Shown: in pieces, positions 1 to 6,989 of the stretch
How the letters are laid out: each line of letters opens with the position of its first letter
Numbering within the stretch: the stretch's first letter is position 1
Source of the DNA: JBDRNO01 sp043811005
Lineage (GTDB): Bacteria; Bacteroidota; Bacteroidia; NORP154
Reading direction: 5' to 3'
DNA length: 44,116 bases
Assembly (NCBI GenBank): GCA_043811005.1
Contig: JBDRNO010000101.1
Span: forward strand, 1-44,116
The notes under the pieces: model-generated
Seen by the model: only the letters and a program-made list of their open reading frames with translations
Databases searched by the model: none
What the model was told of the DNA's origin: nothing
Made by a program: the position numbers and the translations under genes

Positions 1-540
1 TTAGATTTTCTTTTACAGAAAAAATTTGGCAAATATACCGGGTGGATTGCATATACCTTAAGTAAAGTTGAATATACTTTCCCTGGTATAGACAAAGGGA
101 AGCCATTTCCCGCTTTGCATGATCAAAGGCATGAAGTGAAACTGATCAATTCATTGAACCTGGGTAAATTCAACCTTTCAGGCACATTTGTGTATGCAAC
201 CGGAAAGCCATATACGGCTCCTATAGGACAATACAACATCACATTGCTTGATGGAAAAGAAACAACATTCATTCATGTTGGAGATAAAAATTCAAACAGG
301 TTGCCTGCATATCATAGATTGGATATTGCCATTACGTACAACTTTAAATTTAAAAAGATAAATGGCAGTGCGGGAATTTCATTTTTCAATATTTACAACA
401 GGAAAAACATTAAATACAAAAGATTTCAACTGTTGGAATTTGACCCTGATACTTATATGCCGATAGAACCTGAATTGGTTACCACCGATGTCATGCTGCT
501 TGGCTTTGTTCCAAGTATCTTTTTAAATCTAAAATTTTAA
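1..540 (+). CDS. TonB-dependent receptor, C-terminal part (5' end outside window)
   Basis: The reading frame is open from base 1 to the TAA at 538-540, giving 179 residues, so the gene begins outside the window; the TTG at 115 is internal. The visible part looks like the last strands of a 22-stranded outer-membrane barrel. It has alternating aromatic and polar segments (KYTGWIAYTLSKVEYTF, then HDQRHEVKLI), a late SIFNIYNRKNI-like strand (SFFNIYNRKNIKYK) and a terminal aromatic strand ending in LNLKF, as in Bacteroidota TonB-dependent receptors. It would import a large substrate across the outer membrane using TonB energy; the substrate cannot be told. The following lipoprotein gene fits the frequent pairing of such receptors with DUF4249 lipoproteins. 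Confidence 0.8.
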   Translation, partial: LDFLLQKKFGKYTGWIAYTLSKVEYTFPGIDKGKPFPALHDQRHEVKLINSLNLGKFNLSGTFVYATGKPYTAPIGQYNITLLDGKETTFIHVGDKNSNRLPAYHRLDIAITYNFKFKKINGSAGISFFNIYNRKNIKYKRFQLLEFDPDTYMPIEPELVTTDVMLLGFVPSIFLNLKF

Positions 541-557
541 TCGATAGAAATTATAAA

Positions 558-715
558 TTGATTAAAAAAGGTAATTATATAGAATTGAGTTAATTATAAA
601 TAAAATAATGTTGCTGGGTACTGGTTACTGGGTGCTGGGTGGTATGTAGTGGTTACAGAGTCTGAGTATAAAATCAACAACCCAGAACCCAGTGCCCAGA
701 ACCCAGAATCTGATT
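558..715 (+). repeat. dispersed repeat R, copy A (empty form)
   Basis: This intergenic block starts with TTGATTAAAA, continues through AATTGAGTTAA and ATAATGTTGCTGGGT, and ends with CAACCCAGAACCCAG. The CTGGGT and ACCCAG segments make the middle self-complementary. The same order of segments recurs at 16404-16622 (same strand) and 26610-26793 (opposite strand). This copy lacks the 36-nt palindrome that the other two carry and has a single CTGG at 621-624 at that point. No protein reading frame is conserved between copies. Confidence 0.8.
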
Positions 716-783
716 ATTATATGCAAAAAGATAAATTATAAAATGAAATTTTTTTTAACATTCAGATTCCTATACGATTAATT

Positions 784-1638
784 ATGAGCTGTTTTCAGAG
801 TAAATTTAATATCAATCAACTTGGTTTCTTTCTAATTATTGCAGCATTGGCTACCTCTATATCCTGCAAAAAGGAAGATGATCATGATCTGCTGAACAAA
901 GCAGTGCTTGAGGGGTATATCTTTGCGAATGAGCCGGTAGATGATATTCACCTGACAAAGCTTTTACCTTTTGGTGGTGAGGATACAATACCTCAACCCA
1001 TCAATGATGCAGATATTAAAATCATCTGGAAAGGTGTTTCCTATCATTTAATACCATCAGGAGGAGATTCAGGTTATTATCATTATCCGGGTAGTGACCT
1101 TCAAATTCTGGAAGGCGAAAATTACAGGATTGAATTTGAATATTTTTACAGATTGACGAGTGGTGAGACGGTTGTGCCTCCCCCCCCCACAGGAGTATGC
1201 CTGAACACTGATACTATGGAATTTGAAAAAATCTCTCTTTTTAATATTCATATGTATTTCAGCAATGACTCCGTAACTGTGAGCTGGGATAATGACAATG
1301 AAGAATATTATTATGTTGTCATTAACAATCTCGAGCAGGACCCGGTTCCCCTCTATCCTGACTCTCTTAATTCTGTCATGCAAGGTTTAGTTTCTACTTT
1401 TCTTTTTACCCGTCCAACCCAGGAAGACTATTACGAGATATTGGAATATTATATTACCCATTTTGGCAAACACCAGGTAAAAGTGTACAAGATCAACCAG
1501 GAATATGTAGATCTATATACGAGTCTTGATCAGGATTCCAGAACCTTAAACGAACCCATAACAAACCTTGATAACGGGCTTGGTGTCTTTGCTGCTTTTA
1601 ATTGTGATACAGCTAATTTTTATGTAGTCGAAAAATAA
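784..1638 (+). CDS. DUF4249-like outer-membrane lipoprotein
   Basis: The product is a 284-residue exported lipoprotein. Residues about 12-27 are hydrophobic and end in the lipobox-like SISC, followed by KKEDD. The start of the mature part (VLEGYIFANEPVDDIHLTKL, then NDADIKIIWKG and a G-x-Y segment) resembles DUF4249, a family often encoded just after TonB-dependent receptors, as here; the assignment is from pattern memory. A run of nine C (1180-1188) encodes four consecutive prolines and could change length by slippage. The stop overlaps the next start (TAATG), so it is probably translated together with tilS. Its first 24 bases nearly match those of the gene at 31374. The function is probably surface-exposed substrate capture, but this is inferred. 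Confidence 0.6.
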   Translation: MSCFQSKFNINQLGFFLIIAALATSISCKKEDDHDLLNKAVLEGYIFANEPVDDIHLTKLLPFGGEDTIPQPINDADIKIIWKGVSYHLIPSGGDSGYYHYPGSDLQILEGENYRIEFEYFYRLTSGETVVPPPPTGVCLNTDTMEFEKISLFNIHMYFSNDSVTVSWDNDNEEYYYVVINNLEQDPVPLYPDSLNSVMQGLVSTFLFTRPTQEDYYEILEYYITHFGKHQVKVYKINQEYVDLYTSLDQDSRTLNEPITNLDNGLGVFAAFNCDTANFYVVEK

Positions 1639-2975
1639 TGAGAGATATTTTTAACTCATTTAAACAATACATTAAGGCACAAGGTCTTTTTCATCCCGCT
1701 GACAGGATATTACTTGCAGTAAGCGGGGGAGTTGACTCGGTTGTGATGTGTGAACTCTTTCACAGGGCTGAATACGACTTTGGCATTGCCCACTGCAATT
1801 TCCAATTGAGGGGAAAAGAGTCTGAAGAAGATGAAAAATTTGTCAATAAATTATCTGAGAAATACGGCAAGCCCTTTTTCGTGAAAAGGTTTGACACTAA
1901 AAATTCTGCAAAAAAAAACGGCATTTCAATACAGATGGCTGCACGGGAGCTACGATACGAATGGTTTGAAAAAGTCAGAAAATCAGAGGATTACGATTAT
2001 ATTGCTGTTGCCCAACATAAGGATGACGAGACCGAAACATTAATGATCAATTTAATAAGAGGCACGGGAATAGCAGGATTTCACGGCATTTATCCTAAAA
2101 ACAATTTCATAATTCGTCCTTTGTTATTTGCCACCAGGGATGAGATTGAAAAATTCGCACGAAAAGTAAAATTGCCGTTCAGGGAAGACAGCAGCAACCG
2201 TGAATTGAAATACATAAGGAACAAGATCAGGCATCAAGTAATTCCCATACTGAAAGAGATAAATCCTAACCTTGAAGAGACAATAACACAGAATATAGAC
2301 AAGATACGGGAAGTAGAACAAATTTACAAGGAAAGGATTAAGGAGAAAAGAAAAGAGATAGTTGTAGAACAAGATAATAAAACTTTAATACCAATAAAAA
2401 AGCTCAAATCCTTGGAATCTGCAAAAAGCTATTTATATGAGTTTCTGCGTGACTATGGTTATACTTCTTCCGTAGTGGATGATATTATCGCCTCATTAGA
2501 TGGTATTCCGGGTAAACAATTTTTTTCAGCCACACATCGTTTGGTAAAGGACAGAAACGAACTTATTATTTCAAAAAACAAAAATGCTGAAGATGTTGAT
2601 ATTGAGATAAAACAAGGACAAACCATAATTAACTATCCGATTACATTACATATAAAGGAAATTGCCAACGATGATAACTTTGAGATCTCTAAAGATAAAA
2701 ATATCGCTTGTCTGGATCAGGGTAAATTACAATTCCCGCTAAAACTAAGAAGATGGAAAAAGGGTGATGTTCTTTATCCCCTGGGGATGGACAAGAGAAA
2801 AAAACTGAGTGATTTTTTTATTGACAACAAAATACCAATAACCGAAAAAGAGAATATCTTTGTGCTTGAGTCAGGAGGGAAAATTGTTTGGATAGCCGGG
2901 CACAGGATTGATGACAGGTTTAAGATCACGAAAGAAACTGAAATGGTTTATCTTATGGAATTGTTATATTGCTAA
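1638..2975 (+). CDS. tilS: tRNA(Ile)-lysidine synthase TilS
   Basis: TilS ligates lysine to C34 of the CAU-anticodon tRNA-Ile, using ATP, so that the tRNA reads AUA instead of AUG. The PP-loop motif SGGVDS is at residues 29-34. It is followed by typical family segments (AHCNFQLRGKES, HKDDETETLMINLIRGTG, RPLL, and EDSSNRELKYIRNKIRH for tRNA binding). The C-terminal part (about 370-445) is the TilS C domain with LRRWKKGD, KKLSDFFIDNKIP and a final GHRIDDRFKIT. The length of 445 residues is normal. The ATG overlaps the stop of the preceding lipoprotein gene by one base, indicating translational coupling. Confidence 0.95.
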   Translation: MRDIFNSFKQYIKAQGLFHPADRILLAVSGGVDSVVMCELFHRAEYDFGIAHCNFQLRGKESEEDEKFVNKLSEKYGKPFFVKRFDTKNSAKKNGISIQMAARELRYEWFEKVRKSEDYDYIAVAQHKDDETETLMINLIRGTGIAGFHGIYPKNNFIIRPLLFATRDEIEKFARKVKLPFREDSSNRELKYIRNKIRHQVIPILKEINPNLEETITQNIDKIREVEQIYKERIKEKRKEIVVEQDNKTLIPIKKLKSLESAKSYLYEFLRDYGYTSSVVDDIIASLDGIPGKQFFSATHRLVKDRNELIISKNKNAEDVDIEIKQGQTIINYPITLHIKEIANDDNFEISKDKNIACLDQGKLQFPLKLRRWKKGDVLYPLGMDKRKKLSDFFIDNKIPITEKENIFVLESGGKIVWIAGHRIDDRFKITKETEMVYLMELLYC

Positions 2976-3021
2976 ATTGTTCGATTTTAATAATGGTATA
3001 TATTTAAAACTAGTGGTATAG

Positions 3022-3537
3022 ATGAACGAGAAAATATTATTTGAAGAGAAACAGTATTTAGGATACAATAAATATTCCAATGTGAGACGTATAGTGCTGG
3101 GTATTTTTTGCTTTATCGCCTATTACTTGTCGGAAAATAAGGAAGGGGCTGCACAATTGCTATTTGTTATGGGAATAGTGATAATGGTTATTTCGGCATT
3201 GCTGATATTCGTATTGCACCTTCACACACAAGTTATCGAAAGCAGCATTATCCTTGATGGCTTATGGACAGCCCGCAGAGTTAAGGTCGATCTGCACAGC
3301 ATTGTTTCAGTAAAAGCAGTTCCTGCCAAAAGGTTCATTCTCACAAGACCAGTGTATAACCTTCACTGGAAAGGTAATATCCGTTTTTATACCAGGGGAA
3401 AGGAAGCTGTTGAGCTTGTTGACAAGGAAGGGCTAAGATACATCATTGGCAGCCAGATGAGCGGACAGTTGATGCAGGTGCTTAAGGAGCAGATAGATAA
3501 GGTTGGTATAGAAAGACAAGTAACTATGGGTACTTAA
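3022..3537 (+). CDS. small membrane protein, unknown function
   Basis: This 171-residue protein has two predicted membrane helices, at about residues 22-38 (VLGIFCFIAYYL) and 47-67 (LLFVMGIVIMVISALLIFVL). A soluble C-terminal part of about 100 residues follows, with alternating beta-like segments (VKVDLHSIVSVKAV, GNIRFYTRGKEAVELV, LRYIIGSQ). This is the layout of small bacterial proteins with a PH-like fold, but no family was recognised with certainty. It lies 46 bases after tilS on the same strand. No signal peptide or catalytic motif is visible. Confidence 0.7.
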   Translation: MNEKILFEEKQYLGYNKYSNVRRIVLGIFCFIAYYLSENKEGAAQLLFVMGIVIMVISALLIFVLHLHTQVIESSIILDGLWTARRVKVDLHSIVSVKAVPAKRFILTRPVYNLHWKGNIRFYTRGKEAVELVDKEGLRYIIGSQMSGQLMQVLKEQIDKVGIERQVTMGT

Positions 3538-3650
3538 CCTATATTATTCCTAATGCAGCTAAAGCGGCAAACAAAATATCCTTTATTAATTTGCCACAAA
3601 GACACCAAGACACCAAGTATCACAAAGGTTAATTCCTTAAATGTAAATCC

Positions 3651-5720
3651 ATGAAAACCAAGCACTTAATAATATTTATTTTACTTGCAGGTACCTTTTC
3701 ATTCTCTTTTTCTCAAATTCTCCAACCCGTCAAATGGAGCTTCGATTCAAAGAAGATCAATGATAATGAGGCAGAGATAATTTTTAAAGCTGCTATTGAT
3801 GACAAATGGCATTTGTATTCACAGTTTATCGGGGATGGCGGACCGATCCCTACATCATTCCATTTTGACCTCTCCCCGGCCCTCTCCGAAGGAGAGGGAG
3901 AGCCAACGCTCGAAAAGCCCTCATTATCCAAAGAGAAAAAAAACCCTTCTTTCTATGAATTAGTTGGAAAAGTTAAAGAAGAAGGTGAGATGGAAGAAGC
4001 TTATGATCCCAACTTTGAGATGGACCTGAAATGGTTTAACCACGAAGCAATTTTTATACAAAAAATAAAGATCCTCACCGGCAAGCCATTTACCATCACC
4101 GGTTATCTCGAATTTATGTGTTGTGATGACAAGCGTTGCTTACCCCCTGAAGATATTGATTTTGAATTTCAGTTTAACGGACAAATAACCGCATCGAATG
4201 AAGTTAGCAGCAAAGAATCAATAGTTAACGATTCCCCTGCAATTGACCAGGGAAACAGGTCATTGTGGGTATTTTTCTTTATCTCAATTCTGGCGGGATT
4301 TGCAGCCGTTCTCACACCTTGCGTATTTCCTATGATACCAATGACCGTGACATTTTTTATGCAAGGCAGTGAAAACCGCGCAAGAGCTGTCACTAAAGCC
4401 ATAATCTACGGTATTTCAATTATTATAATATATACGGCAATCGGCTTAATTGTAGCTGCTACCCTTGGCCCCGGTTTCATAAATTGGCTAAGTACACACT
4501 GGCTGCCTAATATTTTCTTTTTCCTGCTATTTGCTCTTTTTGCCGCATCATTCTTTGGAATGTTTGAGATTATCCTGCCGGGTTGGATAGTGAACAAATC
4601 AGATAAACAGGTAGATAAAGGCGGTTATCTCGGCACATTTTTTATGGCGCTTACATTGGTGTTGGTTTCATTTTCATGTACAGCCCCCCTTATTGGCGGG
4701 TTACTGGTGGAAGCAGCCACAGGGGAAGTGATCAAACCTGTTGTCGGCATGTTCGGATTTTCATTGGCATTTGCATTCCCTTTTACAATATTGGCTTTTT
4801 TCCCTTCATGGTTAAGCAAACTACCCAAATCGGGCGGATGGCTGAATTCAATAAAAGTTGTCTTGGGTTTTATTATTCTCGCGTTAGGAATGAAATTCCT
4901 CATCATACCGGATCAAACCTATCACTGGGGAATCCTCGACAGGGAGATATACCTGGCTATTTGGATTGTGATATTTACCTTAATGGGCTTATATTTGCTT
5001 GGAAAGATCAAGCTTGCCCATGACAGCGATATGCCGTATATAAGCGTGCCACGGCTTGGATTAGCCATTATAACTTTTGCATTTGTGCTGTATTTAATTC
5101 CCGGCTTGTTCGGTGCCCCTTTAAAGGCAATTTCCGGTTTATTACCACCAGCCTCATCTCATGACTTTGATCTAAAAGCCATCATTGGCATGCGTGGCAC
5201 GATTCCGAACCGTGACACGCTTAAAGCACAAAAATTATGTGACAACCCTAAATATTCAGACTTTTTACACTTTCCTCTCGGCTTACAAGGGTATTTTGAC
5301 TATGAACAGGGCATGGCTTGTGCAAAAAAGTTAAACAAGCCGGTATTTCTCGATTTTAACGGGCATGGATGCGCTAACTGTAAAGACATGGAAGCTAATG
5401 TGTGGTCAGAACCGGAGGTCTTGAAACGTTTGCGCGAAGATTTCGTGCTTATTGCTTTGTATGTTGATGACAAGAAGGAGCTCCCCGAAGAGGATTGGAT
5501 AACATCCACTTTTGACGGAAAAGTTAAAAAGACCATTGGTAAAAAATTCGCTGACTTCCAGATCACAAGGTTCAAGGTTAATTCACAACCGTTTTATGTA
5601 TTGCTTGATCATAACGAAGAACTGCTGACTCAACCTCTGGGGCGTGTAGGTCTTGAAGAATTTATTGCATTTTTGGATAAAGGGAAAGAAGAATTTATAA
5701 AAAGAACAGGTGACCGTTGA
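3651..5720 (+). CDS. dsbD: DsbD-type protein-disulfide reductase
   Basis: This 689-residue protein would carry electrons from cytoplasmic thioredoxin across the inner membrane to periplasmic thiol partners. A signal peptide (about 1-22) is followed by an N-terminal DsbD domain (about 25-180) with cysteines in EFMCCDDKRC. A transmembrane block (about 205-510) holds the paired cysteine motifs TPCVFPMIP (Cys224) and SFSCTAPLIGG. A C-terminal thioredoxin-like domain has the active-site pair C574-A-N-C577. This three-part order is that of DsbD. The oddity is a segment starting near residue 73 (DLSPALSEGEGE), encoded by a GC-rich hairpin of the kind found between genes elsewhere in the window; it lies in a loop of the N-terminal domain and keeps the frame open. 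A short rRNA-free gap precedes gmhA. Confidence 0.9.
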   Translation: MKTKHLIIFILLAGTFSFSFSQILQPVKWSFDSKKINDNEAEIIFKAAIDDKWHLYSQFIGDGGPIPTSFHFDLSPALSEGEGEPTLEKPSLSKEKKNPSFYELVGKVKEEGEMEEAYDPNFEMDLKWFNHEAIFIQKIKILTGKPFTITGYLEFMCCDDKRCLPPEDIDFEFQFNGQITASNEVSSKESIVNDSPAIDQGNRSLWVFFFISILAGFAAVLTPCVFPMIPMTVTFFMQGSENRARAVTKAIIYGISIIIIYTAIGLIVAATLGPGFINWLSTHWLPNIFFFLLFALFAASFFGMFEIILPGWIVNKSDKQVDKGGYLGTFFMALTLVLVSFSCTAPLIGGLLVEAATGEVIKPVVGMFGFSLAFAFPFTILAFFPSWLSKLPKSGGWLNSIKVVLGFIILALGMKFLIIPDQTYHWGILDREIYLAIWIVIFTLMGLYLLGKIKLAHDSDMPYISVPRLGLAIITFAFVLYLIPGLFGAPLKAISGLLPPASSHDFDLKAIIGMRGTIPNRDTLKAQKLCDNPKYSDFLHFPLGLQGYFDYEQGMACAKKLNKPVFLDFNGHGCANCKDMEANVWSEPEVLKRLREDFVLIALYVDDKKELPEEDWITSTFDGKVKKTIGKKFADFQITRFKVNSQPFYVLLDHNEELLTQPLGRVGLEEFIAFLDKGKEEFIKRTGDR
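3867..3902 (+). repeat. GC-rich palindrome inside the dsbD coding sequence
   Basis: CCCTCTCC (3880-3887), GAA, GGAGAGGG (3891-3898) form a perfect 8-bp stem inside the dsbD frame, preceded by GACCTCTCCCCGG. Similar GACC...CTCTCC...GGAGAGGG sequences occur in the intergenic elements at 42380-42590, 43687-43828 and 43929-44060. It is read as 12 residues (Asp73 to Glu84) without a stop or frameshift. Confidence 0.75.
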
Positions 5721-5760
5721 TTGATTATTAGTGAATAAAACAAGCAGGGCTAAAATAAAA

Positions 5761-5824
5761 ACATAACTTCTTAAATTGATTAAAATAATAGTGCCACAAA
5801 ATCATTACATTGAAATTCCGATAC
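5761..5824 (+). repeat. compact intergenic element: 5' box and 3' box
   Basis: This is the shortest full example of an intergenic unit seen repeatedly here. The 5' box ACATAACTTCTT + AAATTGATTAAAA is at 5761-5785. A middle of about 23 bases contains GTGCCAC, and the 3' box ATTGAAATTCCGATAC is at 5809-5824, ten bases before the gmhA start codon. Elsewhere the two boxes are separated by other repeats (for example 16391-16686 and 28636-28851). The function is unknown; it could be an untranslated leader or an element end. Confidence 0.6.
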
Positions 5825-5834
5825 AAGAACATAT

Positions 5835-6413
5835 ATGAACATCAATCAAACCAAACAAAACTTTGAGGAAGCTAGAGATATCCTGAACCAATTCATCTCT
5901 GATGACAACAATTGGGAAGCATTGGAATTGGCAGGAAATATTCTGGTTCAGGCATTTAAGGAGGGCAACAAGGTCATTTCCTGCGGCAATGGCGGTTCAA
6001 TGTGCGATGCCATGCACTTTGCCGAGGAACTCTCCGGCAGGTTTCGCGATGACAGAAGCCCACTGCCTGCAATAGCAATTTCCGACCCTTCATATATTAC
6101 TTGTACGGCTAATGATTATGGATATGACCAGGTTTTTTCCAGATTTGTGGAAGGGCTCGGGGAAAAGGGGGATGTGTTATTGGCGATAAGTACCAGCGGA
6201 AATTCGGCAAACGTCATCAATGCAATGAAAGCAGCTAAAGATAAAGGAATGCAGGTTATCGGGCTTACAGGAAAAGATGGTGGAAAAATGTCCGGCATTT
6301 GTGATGTTGAGATCAGGGCGCCTTATTCAAAATATTCAGACCGAACTCAGGAGATCCATATTAAGGTTATCCATTCTTTAATTCATTTTGTGGAGTTAAA
6401 TCTTTATAATTAA
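5835..6413 (+). CDS. gmhA: phosphoheptose isomerase GmhA (SIS domain)
   Basis: GmhA converts sedoheptulose 7-phosphate to D-glycero-D-manno-heptose 7-phosphate, the first step of ADP-heptose synthesis for the lipopolysaccharide core. The 192-residue protein is a single SIS domain. The phosphate-binding segment is SCGNGGSMCDAMHFAEEL (about 49-66), with the His and Glu used for metal binding and catalysis, then AISTSGNSANV and the C-terminal RTQEIHIKVIHSLIHFVE. The length is normal for GmhA. The start is the first ATG, ten bases after the conserved 3' box. WaaA at 30042 is the only other core-assembly gene in the window. Confidence 0.92.
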   Translation: MNINQTKQNFEEARDILNQFISDDNNWEALELAGNILVQAFKEGNKVISCGNGGSMCDAMHFAEELSGRFRDDRSPLPAIAISDPSYITCTANDYGYDQVFSRFVEGLGEKGDVLLAISTSGNSANVINAMKAAKDKGMQVIGLTGKDGGKMSGICDVEIRAPYSKYSDRTQEIHIKVIHSLIHFVELNLYN

Positions 6414-6759
6414 CGAAATCAGTCCGCCAGCTGGCGGATTATTTAGTAGTTTATATGCTTTTTGATGCAAATAAACAAGTTGGCAATATGCAGTAGGCAG
6501 TTGGCAAAAAGAGAAATTAAAGACTGTTTAAATGTAAATTTTTGATCTCACAGATTATAAAAAATCAGTGAAACCCGCATGTTTTTAAAACTCAAAAATG
6601 GTAATTATAATATAAAATACATTTGAACCTTTAATGTTCATTGTTAATAGATGCGGGTTCACGAATACCTTTAAAAATAAATTATTCTTATGAGTAAATC
6701 TGTATAATCTGTGGTTCATATTAATATTTTTAATAATTTCTATATAATCAAATAAAGAG
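6414..6759. repeat. intergenic region with a palindrome and a long imperfect inverted repeat
   Basis: These 346 bases hold three things. TCCGCCAGCTGGCGGA, a perfect 16-bp palindrome, is at 6423-6438. GTTGGCAATATGCAGTAGGC-type repeat sequence is at 6478-6505. A long imperfect inverted repeat follows: the arm at 6547-6589 has CACAGATTATA then GTGAAACCCGCAT, and its partner at about 6650-6718 has ATGCGGGTTCACG then TATAATCTGTG. No gene of useful length was seen before the small CDS at 6760. Confidence 0.75.
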
Positions 6760-6933
6760 ATGAAATCAGAAAACAAAAAACTCGGGGCAAAAATTGGCGG
6801 GGTTGTATTTACCGGTTGTTTATTCATCGGATTAGGAGTTGGCAAATATCTTGGGCATACCTCTATTGGTTTGTTCATAGGTATGGGTATCGGATTTTTA
6901 CTTATGGGTGCAATTTGGACAAACACTATTTAA
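6760..6933 (+). CDS. tiny membrane protein (57 aa)
   Basis: An ATG at 6760, preceded by AAATAAAGAG, opens a 57-residue frame ending in TAA at 6931-6933. The product has a basic N-terminus (MKSENKKLGAKIGG), a first hydrophobic segment VVFTGCLFIGLGVG, a short KYLGH turn, and a second hydrophobic segment IGLFIGMGIGFLLMGAIW. This is a two-helix glycine-rich hairpin. It resembles the short AtpZ/AtpI-type or glycine-zipper membrane proteins, but the family is not certain. It sits 56 bases before the ComM-like gene on the same strand. The composition argues for a real product. Confidence 0.6.
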   Translation: MKSENKKLGAKIGGVVFTGCLFIGLGVGKYLGHTSIGLFIGMGIGFLLMGAIWTNTI

Positions 6934-6989
6934 TGGAAGCCCTATATATAATTAAGTGCAAATTTTTTTAATATCTACAAACAGTAAAT

